From Chloroflexota bacterium (GTDB lineage: Bacteria; Chloroflexota; UBA6077; SHYK01): a DNA stretch of 51,553 nucleotides. Positions 17,416-26,108 of this stretch are shown piece after piece. The stretch is from contig DASRDP010000001.1 of the NCBI GenBank assembly GCA_035652535.1, forward strand, positions 1 through 51,553. The letters run 5' to 3'. Position numbers and translations under genes: made by a program. The notes below the pieces were generated by a model. It ran no database searches, was not told the DNA's origin, and worked only from the letters and a program-made list of their open reading frames with translations. Every line of letters begins with the position of its first letter. Position 1 is the stretch's first letter.

Positions 17416-18206
17416 GCGTCCCTGCCTTCGATCTCGGGGCACCTGCGGTCTTCGTCACAGGGACCGACACGGGAGTCGGGAAGACGGTCGTCGCAGGAAT
17501 GCTGGTCGCCGCCGCGCGCCAATGTGGCGTGCGCGTCGGCGTGATGAAGCCCGTCGAGTCCGGATGCCGGAAATTCGACGGTCGCCCCGTCCCCCAGGAC
17601 GCGGTGTTCCTGCGCGAGCTGGCGGGGTGCAGGACCCCGCTCGATGCCGTCACACCCTACGCCCTCGAGCATCCCCTCGCGCCCGCTCTCGCTGCCGAGA
17701 TGGAGGATGTGGTCATCGACGTCGGGAGGATCGTTCTCGGCTTTCGCTCGCTCGCCGCTCAGTACTCATGCGTCGTGGTCGAGGGGGCTGGTGGCCTGCT
17801 CACTCCGCTTGCCGGGGGGCTGACGATGCGCGATCTGGCCGCGCAGCTTCGCGTGCCGGTGTTGATCGTGGCGAGAAACACGCTGGGCGCCATCAACCAC
17901 GCGTCGCTCACGGTGGAGTCGGCGCGCGCCGCTGGTCTCGAGGTCCTCGGCATCGTCCTGAACCGCGTGGGGTTCGAACAGGACGCGGCGACGCGGACCA
18001 ACGCGGTCTCATTGCGGCGCTGGGGGCGCGCTCACCTCATCGGCGAGGTGCCCTTTCTTCCGAGCCTGGACAGCGGGACGCTGGCCATGTATGGCTTTCA
18101 CCTCGCCGAGCAGATCTCCATTGCGTGGGCGCGCGCGCATCCGCGTGACCTGCGGGCTCAGCACGCCGCGCTGCGACGCCGCCGCCGAGGCGAGCGGCGT
18201 GCGTGA
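17412..18206 (+). CDS. bioD: Dethiobiotin synthetase
   Basis: A 264-residue P-loop enzyme that closes the ureido ring of DAPA with CO2 and ATP. The start overlaps the bioA stop by 4 nt. VFVTGTDTGVGKTVVAG is the BioD Walker A, MKPVESGC carries the catalytic Lys and Ser, and VVVEGAGGLLTPL is the conserved Glu-Gly-Ala-Gly-Gly turn. The last 30 residues, rich in Arg, extend past the usual 225-240 length. The bioB start is 6 bp downstream. Confidence 0.95.
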   Translation: MSVPAFDLGAPAVFVTGTDTGVGKTVVAGMLVAAARQCGVRVGVMKPVESGCRKFDGRPVPQDAVFLRELAGCRTPLDAVTPYALEHPLAPALAAEMEDVVIDVGRIVLGFRSLAAQYSCVVVEGAGGLLTPLAGGLTMRDLAAQLRVPVLIVARNTLGAINHASLTVESARAAGLEVLGIVLNRVGFEQDAATRTNAVSLRRWGRAHLIGEVPFLPSLDSGTLAMYGFHLAEQISIAWARAHPRDLRAQHAALRRRRRGERRA

Positions 18207-18212
18207 TCGAAA

Positions 18213-19217
18213 ATGGGAGTATCGCTGTCGATGACGACCGACTTTCGCGCCTTGGCCGACAAGTCCATGGCGGGCATCGCCCTCAGCAGACAGGAGTGCG
18301 AGGCGGTGCTGCGCTGCCCGGATGATGAGATCCTCGCCCTCCTCGACGCGGCGTACCGGGTCCGCCTGGCGCACTGTGGAAATCGCGTCCACCTCCACAT
18401 GCTCATCAACGCGAAGAGTGGCCTTTGCCCGGAAGACTGTCACTACTGCGCGCAGTCAAAGATCTCCGAGGCGGACATCGCGAAGTATCCGCTGGTGAGC
18501 ATGGATGCCCTTCTGGACGGAGCTCGCCGGGCCTACCAGGCGCGCACCCGCCGCTATTGCATCGTCATCAGTGGGAGGGGCCCCACGCCGCGCGAAGTCG
18601 ATTATCTGGTGAACGCGGTTCGTCGCATCAAGCAGGAAGTGGACGTGGGCATCTGCTGCTCTGTGGGTCTGCTCTCGGAGGACGACGCAGTTCGGCTCCG
18701 GGACGCTGGCGTCGAGCAGCTCAACCACAATCTGAACACGAGTGAGCGCTACTACTCGGAGATCTGCACCACGCACACCTATCAGGATCGCGTCGATACG
18801 CTGCACGCCGCCCGGCGAGCCGGCCTGAGCCTCTGTACCGGCGCCATCTTTGGCCAGGGCGAGACTGAGGACGACGTCATCGACGTGTGCATGGCGCTCC
18901 GAGACCTCGATCCGCAGTCGATACCCGTCAACTTTCTGCTGCCGATCCCCGGAACGCCGCTCGAGGCTCAGGGGCCGCCCACTCCCCAGCGGTGCTTGAA
19001 GATCCTGTGCCTCATGCGATTCCTGAATCCCCGTCAGGAGATTCGCGTGTCGGCCGGCCGGGAGGCGCACCTCCGCTCGCTGCAGCCCCTCGCGCTCTAC
19101 CCCGCGAACTCCGTGTTCGTCTCGGGTTACCTCACGACGCCCGGCCAGCCGTATCAGGAAACGTGGAAGATGATCGAGGACCTCGGATTCGAGATCGAGA
19201 CCCATGTCGGGGGGTGA
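18213..19217 (+). CDS. bioB: Biotin synthase, radical SAM enzyme
   Basis: Inserts sulfur into dethiobiotin. The 334-residue protein carries the radical SAM cluster motif CPEDCHYCAQS (Cys72, 76, 79) for the [4Fe-4S] cluster. The expected [2Fe-2S] ligands are also present, with the unusual Arg ligand in RVSAGREAHL. GLCPEDCHYC, NHNLNTSERYY and a C-terminal NSVFVSGYLTTPGQ match BioB throughout. ATG 18213 lacks a good ribosome site. ATG 18231, with GGGAG about 10 nt before it, is an alternative that would remove six residues. The last 14 nt overlap the ketoacyl synthase gene. Confidence 0.95.
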   Translation: MGVSLSMTTDFRALADKSMAGIALSRQECEAVLRCPDDEILALLDAAYRVRLAHCGNRVHLHMLINAKSGLCPEDCHYCAQSKISEADIAKYPLVSMDALLDGARRAYQARTRRYCIVISGRGPTPREVDYLVNAVRRIKQEVDVGICCSVGLLSEDDAVRLRDAGVEQLNHNLNTSERYYSEICTTHTYQDRVDTLHAARRAGLSLCTGAIFGQGETEDDVIDVCMALRDLDPQSIPVNFLLPIPGTPLEAQGPPTPQRCLKILCLMRFLNPRQEIRVSAGREAHLRSLQPLALYPANSVFVSGYLTTPGQPYQETWKMIEDLGFEIETHVGG

Positions 19218-20490
19218 TGGCCGCCACGCGGCCCCGCTGGGCGGCCACCGCGTCGTCGTGACCGGCGTAGGCGTCGTCACGCCCCTCGGGTGCTCTGTCG
19301 CGGCGCTGTGGCGTTCGTTGTGCGAAGGACGAGCGGCCGCGGGGCCCATCACTCGCTTCGATGCATCGGGCTTCGAGGCGCGGATCGCCGCCGAAGTGCG
19401 CGATCCGGTCGAGATCGAAGGCGTGCCGGATCCGAAGCTCGACCGCTGCGCTCGGTTCGCCCTGGCCGCCGCGAGAGTGGCGTGGTCGGACGCGGGGCTC
19501 GGGCGGATCGACGATCCGTACGAGGCGGGCGTCGTCATCGGGTCGAGCCACGGCGGAGAGGCCACCGCGCTGAACGCCATCCGGACGCTGTGCACAGCCG
19601 AACGGCCGAGGGTGAGCGCGCGGCTGATCCCCCGCATGCTGGCGAACATGCCGTCCGCCCATGTGGCCATCGATCTCGGCCTCCGCGGCCCGAGCTTCGC
19701 CGTGACGTCGGCGTGCGCGACCGGCGCCCAGGCGATTGGCGAGGCCGCCGAGATCATTCGAAGGGGCGACGCGCGGATCATGGTGTGCGGGGGGGCCGAC
19801 GCGTGCATCACCCCGCTTACCGTCGCTGGCGATCAGGCGGCTGGCGCGTTGTCGACGCGGAGTGACGATCCGGCTTCGGCCAGCCGTCCCTTCGACCGCT
19901 CCCGCGACGGCTTCGTGATTGGCGAGGGGGCCGGGATCCTGGTGCTGGAGGAGCGGAGCGCCGCGCTCTGGCGAGGGGCAAGAATCCGTGGCGAGATCGC
20001 CGGGTACGCGGCTACCACCGACGCGCACCACGAGACGCGCCCGGATCCTGATGCGGAGCCGCTCGCGCGCGCCATCGATCGCGCCGTCGAAAAGGCGGGC
20101 ATCTCGCGCAGTGAGATCGATGCGATTTTCGCCCATGCGACTGGAACCGTGATTGGGGATGCGGCGGAGGCGGCAGCGTTTCGCCGGGTCTTCGGCGATG
20201 GCCTGCGTGAGATCCCGGTCACGGCGATCAAAGGCGGGCTGGGCCATCTCATGGGCGCGGCGGGCTCGGTTCAAGCCATCGTGGCGCTCCAGGCCCTGGA
20301 CCATCAGATGCTGCCGCCCACGCGCAATTGCGATGATCCGGACCCGACCCTCGGGCTGTCGATCGTGGCCGGCGAGGCGCGGCCGGCGCGGCTCTCCACC
20401 GTGCTCTCGACGTCGTCCGGTTTTGGCGGACATAACGTCGCGCTGGTCCTTCAGGGCTCCAGGACGCAAGGAGCTGGCCGCATCGTGTGA
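19204..20490 (+). CDS. Beta-ketoacyl-ACP synthase II-like (KAS II) enzyme in the biotin operon
   Basis: A 428-residue thiolase-fold condensing enzyme. The complete catalytic triad is visible: TSACATGAQAIG (nucleophile Cys), AHATGTVIGDAAE (first His) and IKGGLGHLMGAAG (Lys and second His); STSSGFGGHN closes the protein as in FabF. The first His motif differs from the usual HGTGT. It starts inside bioB (14-nt overlap), so it is cotranscribed and translationally coupled to biotin synthesis. It could extend or prime the pimeloyl chain, since bioC, bioH and bioW are not in the window. That role is inference; ordinary fatty acid elongation is the alternative. Confidence 0.85.
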   Translation: MSGGDGRHAAPLGGHRVVVTGVGVVTPLGCSVAALWRSLCEGRAAAGPITRFDASGFEARIAAEVRDPVEIEGVPDPKLDRCARFALAAARVAWSDAGLGRIDDPYEAGVVIGSSHGGEATALNAIRTLCTAERPRVSARLIPRMLANMPSAHVAIDLGLRGPSFAVTSACATGAQAIGEAAEIIRRGDARIMVCGGADACITPLTVAGDQAAGALSTRSDDPASASRPFDRSRDGFVIGEGAGILVLEERSAALWRGARIRGEIAGYAATTDAHHETRPDPDAEPLARAIDRAVEKAGISRSEIDAIFAHATGTVIGDAAEAAAFRRVFGDGLREIPVTAIKGGLGHLMGAAGSVQAIVALQALDHQMLPPTRNCDDPDPTLGLSIVAGEARPARLSTVLSTSSGFGGHNVALVLQGSRTQGAGRIV

Positions 20491-20511
20491 TTGTGGCTCG
20501 ACGGTCGGCGG

Positions 20512-22878
20512 TTAGCTGGGCCTCTTCGCGGAAGCCCCCAGTGGCCAGCGATCCGTCGTGACCCACAGGGCGGAGCCGTCGGTCGCCAGCTCGACGGTTC
20601 CGTGCAGGTCGGTCCGAAACAGCGACGTGTCCGCGAGCAATTCCACGGTATCTCGCGAAGGGCGGCCGGCGTGGTCGCCGCTGGCGACGGAGATCACGGC
20701 AACAGACGGCTGCACCGACCGCAGGAGCTGGGCGCTCACGGCTCCATTTGGCCCTGCCCACGGCACGAGGATCGCGTTCGCGGAGATCGGCCACCCCGCG
20801 CGTTCCGCGCGGAGCGCCTCCTGGGCTGTTGCCGACGGCGCCATGAGGACGCTCACCGAGCCGCGACGGACCCGGACCAGCAGGCTCCGCTGCGGCGTCG
20901 GGTCTCGGTCGCTCGGGGCTGCCGTAGCCTGAGTTGGGAACAGGTCGAGAGCTACGCCCGCATCCAGGGCGACGCTGATCGGCGCATCCACGGTCACGAC
21001 GTGGTCGGTCCCTGACGCGAGAGCCCACTGCTGCGCGGCGGCCGACGCGATCGAGTCCGCCGTGCGAAACGCAATGGCGGGCTGATAACGCTGAACCGCG
21101 GCCGTTGCGCCCGGAAGGCGCTCCCTGTCAGCCCGAGTGAGCACCGCAATGGCCAGGCTGTGCTCGACGAGGCCCATCCGTCGGCCGAGCTGTTCGAGAA
21201 CCGCCGCCGGCGTTGCGCCACCATCGATCAGGACGCTCTTCCCCGCGGGCGTCCGCACCAGCACCGCGTCTCCATCGCCGACGTCCAGGATGCTGATGCT
21301 GAGCGGACGGTCGCCCCCCACGGCCGGCGCCCAGGTGAGGCCCAGGCCGATGGCGAGGACGCCGATGGCCGAGGCAGCCGGTCGAGCTATCGCCGGGCGC
21401 ATCGCGGCGGACCACAGGTCCTGTCCCTCGGGCGTCCCCGCCAACGCCCAGCCCAGCAAGGCGACGGCGTAGGCGACCGTAAGAGACGGGGGCACATCGC
21501 CGATGCCCGCGATGGCGACCGGTATGCGAGCCGCGGCCTCGATGATCGCCACCATCGCCACGGTCGGGATTCCGACGACCCATGCCGCCGCCGACGCCAG
21601 GGGCGGAGCGCCCAGCATGATCGGCAGCGTGAGGAAGCCGCCGATCGTCGCCCAAGGGATCAGCGGCGCAACAAGCAGGTTCGCGAGCGGCGAGACGATC
21701 GAGACCTGGTGAACGACGGTCGCGAGGATGGGGAGCGTCGGCAGCTCCGCCGCGATCGTGGCGGAGACCGGATCGCGGATGGCGCTGGGCATCCAGGGGA
21801 ACAGCGCGGCGACGCGCGGCTGAAGGGCGATGAGGCCGAGCGTGGCAAGAGCCGAAAGCTGAAAGCTCAAGTCTGTGACGAGCAGGGGGTCAATGGCGAT
21901 CAACAGCGCGCCCGTGAGGGTCAGGGCGAGCAGCGCGTCTCGGCCGCGTCCGGTCCTGATCGCGACCAGGCCGATGGTCGCCATGATCGCCGCGCGCAGG
22001 GTCGGTCCTCCGGATCCGGCGACGGCGGCAAAGAGCCAGACGCCTCCAAGAGGGAGCAGCGTCGCGACGAGCCGCCAGCGCGAGGCGAGCCGCGCGAGCG
22101 CCGCTGCGACGAGGGTGACGTTGTAGCCCGACACAACCACGATGTGCGTCGTGCCCGAGGCGACGAGCGCACGGCGAAATTCCTCGCTGGTCCCGCTGGT
22201 CGCTCCGACGAGCAATCCGCCGAGAAGCGCCGCCTCCGGCTCCGGTAGCGTCCGGTCGATGGCCGCGGAGATGCGCCGGCGAGCCGCGGAGAGCGCGAAT
22301 TCGATCCCATTTGGCGCGCCATCGCCCGTCACAGCGATTCGCGGATAGGCGGCGACAGCCGCGACGCCGCGCGCCCGCAGCCTGGCGCCGTCGGCCGTTT
22401 CGGGGCGAACCGGATCGAGTCGAGCCGCGACCTCGACTCGATCCCACTGGACGACCGGAGCCAGGGCCGGAAGATACAGAAGGACGAGCCCCGGCGGAGG
22501 ACTTGCCGATTCCGGACTGATTACCCGATCGACACTGACGTACGCACGTGCCGTTTGCCCGCGCTGCTCGACCGGCGCCACGATCACGCCTGACGCACGA
22601 ATTTCAGAGGTTGGCGCATCCGTCCAAGGTTTGCCCCAGGCTTCGAATCCCACGGCGGCGCGCCAAATGCCGAGCGCCAGCGCTGCGACCGCGAAAAACA
22701 TGGCGCTCTGAACCCGCCTGAGCACGAGGCAGGCTGCGGCCGCCGCGACGGCGCCGCACGCGACGGTCGAGCCAACGGGGAGCCAGAGATCGGCGACACG
22801 GCCAGGGACCGCCGCGACGAGGGCCGTCCCGACGATGAAGAGCGCGCCGCAGACTGGGACGGCGCTCGATCTCGGCAT
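20512..22878 (-). CDS. comEC: ComEC/Rec2 DNA-uptake channel protein
   Basis: A 788-residue membrane protein whose start overlaps comEA as ATGA. The N-terminal third holds three helices and an OB-like segment. The competence domain follows with the signature GTTHIVVVSGYNVTLVAA and many helices up to about residue 520. The C-terminal metallo-beta-lactamase-like domain begins ISILDVGDGDAVLVRTPAGK and continues VLIDGG, but the metal motif expected after the AIAVLT strand reads RADRERLPGA instead of H-x-D-A-D-H. The channel should be intact while the nuclease-like domain has lost its metal ligands. It would carry single-stranded DNA across the membrane with ComEA as receptor. Confidence 0.88.
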   Translation of the reverse strand: MPRSSAVPVCGALFIVGTALVAAVPGRVADLWLPVGSTVACGAVAAAAACLVLRRVQSAMFFAVAALALGIWRAAVGFEAWGKPWTDAPTSEIRASGVIVAPVEQRGQTARAYVSVDRVISPESASPPPGLVLLYLPALAPVVQWDRVEVAARLDPVRPETADGARLRARGVAAVAAYPRIAVTGDGAPNGIEFALSAARRRISAAIDRTLPEPEAALLGGLLVGATSGTSEEFRRALVASGTTHIVVVSGYNVTLVAAALARLASRWRLVATLLPLGGVWLFAAVAGSGGPTLRAAIMATIGLVAIRTGRGRDALLALTLTGALLIAIDPLLVTDLSFQLSALATLGLIALQPRVAALFPWMPSAIRDPVSATIAAELPTLPILATVVHQVSIVSPLANLLVAPLIPWATIGGFLTLPIMLGAPPLASAAAWVVGIPTVAMVAIIEAAARIPVAIAGIGDVPPSLTVAYAVALLGWALAGTPEGQDLWSAAMRPAIARPAASAIGVLAIGLGLTWAPAVGGDRPLSISILDVGDGDAVLVRTPAGKSVLIDGGATPAAVLEQLGRRMGLVEHSLAIAVLTRADRERLPGATAAVQRYQPAIAFRTADSIASAAAQQWALASGTDHVVTVDAPISVALDAGVALDLFPTQATAAPSDRDPTPQRSLLVRVRRGSVSVLMAPSATAQEALRAERAGWPISANAILVPWAGPNGAVSAQLLRSVQPSVAVISVASGDHAGRPSRDTVELLADTSLFRTDLHGTVELATDGSALWVTTDRWPLGASAKRPS

Positions 22879-23486
22879 CAGTCGACGGAGATTAGTGTCT
22901 TGATGCGCTCATAGGTCGATGCAGTGACGAGCCGCTCCTCGCGGAGCTGCTCGATGCGCGCGAACGGCCCGGCCGCCGTCCTCCGATCTACGATTCGGCC
23001 GGCCGTCACGGGCCCAATTCCCGGTAGAGATTCCAGCACTCGCTGGCTCGCCGTGTTGATGTTGATCGTGGGGCTGCCGGGCGGGGCCGCCGCCGCGCTG
23101 GAGCCCGAGGCGGCCGCCGAGGACCGCGGCGGCTCCGTTCCGGTAGCCTGATCCTCCGAGCGTTTCATCGGGATGACGAGCTTCTGGCCGTCGGCGACGC
23201 GCGCCGCGAGGTTCAGCTCGCTCAAGTCGGCCTCGTCGGTCGCCCCGCCCGCCGCGTCGATGGCCTCAAAGACGCGCCCGCCGGTCGCCAGGACATAGAC
23301 ACCGGGCGCTGATACAGCGCCGTCCACGTGGACGTAGAGGATCGACGTTGGCGTTGGAATCGGATCGAGCGGCCGGACTTCGATGGGTGCCGGTTGCTGG
23401 CGCCCGAGATTCAGCAGCATGACGAGGAGTCCGGCGGCGAGCGCGGCCGCGACGGGAACGCCATTGGCCATGAGCCAGCTCTTCAC
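22878..23486 (-). CDS. comEA: ComEA DNA receptor: SLBB domain plus helix-hairpin-helix
   Basis: A 202-residue protein with one N-terminal membrane helix (VPVAAALAAGLLVMLLNLG) and the rest outside. A SLBB domain follows, VHVDGAVSAPGVYVLATGGR, with AGGATDEADLSELNLA and DGQKLVIP. After an Ala/Ser/Pro-rich linker comes the double helix-hairpin-helix ININTASQRVLESLPGIGPV...AGRIVDRR. In the family this binds double-stranded DNA at the surface and passes it to ComEC. The layout matches Gram-positive-type ComEA, not the short ComEA of proteobacteria. Pilus and pseudopilin genes are not in this window. Confidence 0.92.
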   Translation of the reverse strand: MKSWLMANGVPVAAALAAGLLVMLLNLGRQQPAPIEVRPLDPIPTPTSILYVHVDGAVSAPGVYVLATGGRVFEAIDAAGGATDEADLSELNLAARVADGQKLVIPMKRSEDQATGTEPPRSSAAASGSSAAAAPPGSPTININTASQRVLESLPGIGPVTAGRIVDRRTAAGPFARIEQLREERLVTASTYERIKTLISVD

Positions 23487-23594
23487 GTGAGTCTTTCCAA
23501 AGAGGCTTGGCGCGCGTCACGCGCCTGCGGACCTTCAGCGCGCATCGGCGCCCGTATGGTACGCAGCGTGCCGCTTCTTGTCACGGATGGCGCG

Positions 23595-23623
23595 TTGCCG
23601 TGCCCCGGATTCTCTGCTAGAGT
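23595..23623 (+). promoter_or_regulatory. Promoter of the cstA-led operon
   Basis: TTGCCG (23595-23600), 17 bp, then TAGAGT (23618-23623) preceded by TG at 23615-23616 (extended -10). The start of transcription would fall near 23630, leaving a leader of about 23 nt with the GGGAGGGAG ribosome site. Confidence 0.5.
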
Positions 23624-23652
23624 AGGCTCGCGTACCTCAGGGAGGGAGTCAG

Positions 23653-25455
23653 ATGAACACGTTTTTCGCCGTCGTCATCGGACTTGTCGCAAGCTACCTG
23701 GGCTACAACCAGTACGCGCGCAGAATCGACCGCGAGGTGATCCAATCGGATCCCAAGCGGATGACTCCGGCTCGGCTGTACACGGACGGCGTTGACTTCG
23801 TGCCAACGAGCCGGAATGTGCTCTTTGGCTACCACTTCAAATCTATTGCCGCGGCCGGGCCTATCGTTGGCGCGATCACCGCGGCGAATCTGTGGGGCTG
23901 GCTTCCGGCCATCATCTGGCTCGTGCTCGGAGTCGTCTTCATCGGCTGGGTGTCGGACTACACGGCCATCGTCGTCTCGATCCGAAACGAGGGGAACAGC
24001 CTGAGCGCGATCGCCCATCGGCTCATCGCTCCACGCACCCGCATCATCCTGTTCATTTTCATCTTCTTCTACCTGCTGCTCATCGGCGGCGCCTTCGGCG
24101 GGATCCTAGCTGACGTCATGAACTCCCAATCTCAGGCGCCGCTCGGCATCATCGTGCTCATGCTCATGGGCCTGCTCCTGGGCCAGATGCTGTATCGGTG
24201 GCGCGTGCCGTTGATCGCCGCAAGCCTGATCACCGTCGGCGTCACGTTTGCCGCGATCCTGCTCGGCCCGGCCAGCGCTGGCTTCTTCAAGGATGGATTG
24301 GACGGCGCGATCAACGCCATCACCGGAGGCCAGCCCGTCGTGCAGTATTTCGATCCCACGGTGGCCGATCCGAAGACCGGGCTCATCGTCGGGGCTGACA
24401 GGCAGATCCTGCCCAGCTTCATCTTCTGGGCGCTCTTCATTCTGGCATTCTGTTACTTTGGGTCCGTGCTTCCTATCTGGCGCTGGGCCCAGCCGGTCGT
24501 CTACATCGGCTTCTGGATCACGGCGACGGCGATGCTGCTCGGTCTGGCCGGGGCTGCCCTGGCGCTGTTCCTCAAGCCCGACGTGGCCATGCTCAAGCTC
24601 GCTGCGTTTAAGGGTTGGGACACCGGGGTCGGTGGGGCGCTCCAGCCCATCTGGCCCATGTTGTTCGTAACGATCGCGTGCGGCGCAATTTCCGGCTGGC
24701 ACGCCCTGTTCGGATCCGTGGGGACGGCGCGGCAGCTCGAGTACGAGACCGACGCGCTCCCAGTTGGCGGCGGATCGATGTTCATGGAGTTCCTGCTCGG
24801 CCTCCTCGCGCTCCTCGCCGTAAGCGTTGGCGGTGGAGGAGGCGCGGGCGCCTTCGCAAACGGCCTGGCCAGCTTCATGAATGTGTTCGGCATTCCGCTG
24901 GAGTACGGGCGCGCGCTGGCGTTCGCCGCCTTCGTCGTCATCGTCCTCGTGGTCACCCAGCTCGTCTTCCGAATCATGCGGGTCACCTTGGCCGAGTGGC
25001 TCGGCGATGCGTGGCCGGCCCTCCGAAACATCCACGTTTCCACGATCGTGTCGCTCGCGCTGGCGTTCTTCTTGGTCATGACCGGGACGTGGATCTACCT
25101 CTGGCAGCTCTTCGGGGGCGCCAACCAGCTCATGGCGTCGCTCTCGCTGCTGGTGGTCACGGTGTGGCTCGTGTCTATCGGACGCAAGGCGGCGTGGGTC
25201 GGAATTCCGATGCTGTTCATGTACGTCACCACCGTTGCGGCCAACCTGGTCACCGCCTATAACCTCTATGTCACGGTGTTCGTCGCCAACGTTGGCCAGC
25301 CGGGCCGAATCATCCCCGTCATCGGGTCCGGGCTGATGATCGTCGTTGCGCTGCTTCTCGTCGGTGCGGCGCTCGTGATCGGGTACGACGGTTGGCAGGC
25401 GTTCCGTCGCTATCGGGCACAGCCGGTCGTCCGGGCGGCCGCGCCCGCTTCATAG
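23653..25455 (+). CDS. cstA: CstA-family (carbon starvation protein) membrane carrier
   Basis: A 600-residue protein with about 15 membrane helices and a strong ribosome site (GGGAGGGAG). CstA hallmarks near the N-terminus are ARLYTDGVDFVPTSRNVLFG, YHFKSIAAAGPIVGA and GVVFIGWVSDYTAIVVSIRN. The middle has IACGAISGWHALFGSVGTARQL, and the later helices include WIYLWQLFGGANQLMASLSL. The family transports pyruvate or peptides, with the substrate differing between members. It is shorter than E. coli CstA (about 700), like many non-proteobacterial forms. A small gene starts 20 bp downstream, so it probably leads the ATPase operon. Confidence 0.9.
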   Translation: MNTFFAVVIGLVASYLGYNQYARRIDREVIQSDPKRMTPARLYTDGVDFVPTSRNVLFGYHFKSIAAAGPIVGAITAANLWGWLPAIIWLVLGVVFIGWVSDYTAIVVSIRNEGNSLSAIAHRLIAPRTRIILFIFIFFYLLLIGGAFGGILADVMNSQSQAPLGIIVLMLMGLLLGQMLYRWRVPLIAASLITVGVTFAAILLGPASAGFFKDGLDGAINAITGGQPVVQYFDPTVADPKTGLIVGADRQILPSFIFWALFILAFCYFGSVLPIWRWAQPVVYIGFWITATAMLLGLAGAALALFLKPDVAMLKLAAFKGWDTGVGGALQPIWPMLFVTIACGAISGWHALFGSVGTARQLEYETDALPVGGGSMFMEFLLGLLALLAVSVGGGGGAGAFANGLASFMNVFGIPLEYGRALAFAAFVVIVLVVTQLVFRIMRVTLAEWLGDAWPALRNIHVSTIVSLALAFFLVMTGTWIYLWQLFGGANQLMASLSLLVVTVWLVSIGRKAAWVGIPMLFMYVTTVAANLVTAYNLYVTVFVANVGQPGRIIPVIGSGLMIVVALLLVGAALVIGYDGWQAFRRYRAQPVVRAAAPAS

Positions 25456-25475
25456 AGGGTGTGGGGCGACCGGTC

Positions 25476-25751
25476 GTGAACGTACAGCGGCTGCGTCGCG
25501 CCATCGGCGAGTTCCTTTTCGGCATGGCGGGTTACGAATTCGCCCGCGAGGCCGCGCACATGCGCAGCGAGCTGAACGTCTTGCTCATGCTGATGTGCTT
25601 CGGGGACGTGATCGGGGTGCCCGTCATGCCGCCGACGTACGCGTTGCGGCTGCTTCCTTACATCGCGAGGGACCTCGATGCATGGAAGCGGAGCGTGCTG
25701 CGGGAGAGGCACCCGCTGGACAAAGAAGAATTCGATCTGATCGAGATGTAA
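25476..25751 (+). CDS. Small protein A of a paralogous pair, upstream of Get3-like ATPases
   Basis: A 91-residue protein from GTG 25476 (GGGG 9 nt upstream; GTG 25461 is the alternative), 20 bp after cstA. Unrecognised family. It has an amphipathic N-terminal part (FLFGMAGYEFAREAAHMR), a hydrophobic centre VLLMLMCFGDVIGVPVMPPT, then YALRLLPYIARDLDAWKRS and an acidic tail. The centre, the PP-x-Y and RLLPY motifs, and WKR-x-x-LRE recur in the next gene. The hydrophobic centre could lie at or in the membrane. Function unknown; its position before two Get3-type ATPases suggests a partner or client. Confidence 0.75.
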   Translation: MNVQRLRRAIGEFLFGMAGYEFAREAAHMRSELNVLLMLMCFGDVIGVPVMPPTYALRLLPYIARDLDAWKRSVLRERHPLDKEEFDLIEM

Positions 25752-25764
25752 GGAGGTTTGCGCG

Positions 25765-26043
25765 ATGGAGCCCGAGAGTGAGCCGAAAGGACTCCGAGGT
25801 TTCCTCCGCGGGTTCAAAGAAGTCGTGTACGGCATGGCCTCCCACGACATGGCGCGGCAGGCCATCCGGACGCGCGCGAGCATGGAGCACCTCTTCATCT
25901 TGACGACGATGGGGGACCTGCTCGGCGTGCCGATCCTCCCGCCGTATTACTCGATGCGGCTCCTGCCCTACGTCGTTCCGCAGGTCGCCACCTGGAAGCG
26001 CCGAATGCTGCGCGAGAAGGACATGACGGATGCCCTGTCGTAG
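25765..26043 (+). CDS. Small protein B of a paralogous pair, upstream of Get3-like ATPases
   Basis: A 92-residue protein at ATG 25765 with an excellent ribosome site (AAGGAGG, 8 nt spacing), 13 bp after small protein A. By eye it is about 40% identical to A over 65 residues: VVYGMASHDMARQAI, the centre LFILTTMGDLLGVPILPPYY, then SMRLLPYVVPQVATWKRR and LREKDMTD. Conservation of GD-x-x-GVP-x-x-PP and RLLPY across both copies shows selection on the protein. The ATPase pair begins 65 bp downstream. The duplication of small protein and ATPase together suggests a matched two-by-two system. Confidence 0.8.
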   Translation: MEPESEPKGLRGFLRGFKEVVYGMASHDMARQAIRTRASMEHLFILTTMGDLLGVPILPPYYSMRLLPYVVPQVATWKRRMLREKDMTDALS

Positions 26044-26108
26044 CCGGCGTCCGCCGTTGTGCTCATCTGTGCCGCCAGCTCGCTCCGATCGACTGGTCTT
26101 CCCAAACG

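Noticed and set aside
18456-20469. Long minus-strand frames beneath bioB and the ketoacyl synthase
   Set aside because: Shadow frames of high-GC genes; no motif, no ribosome site, incompatible with the well-supported + strand genes.
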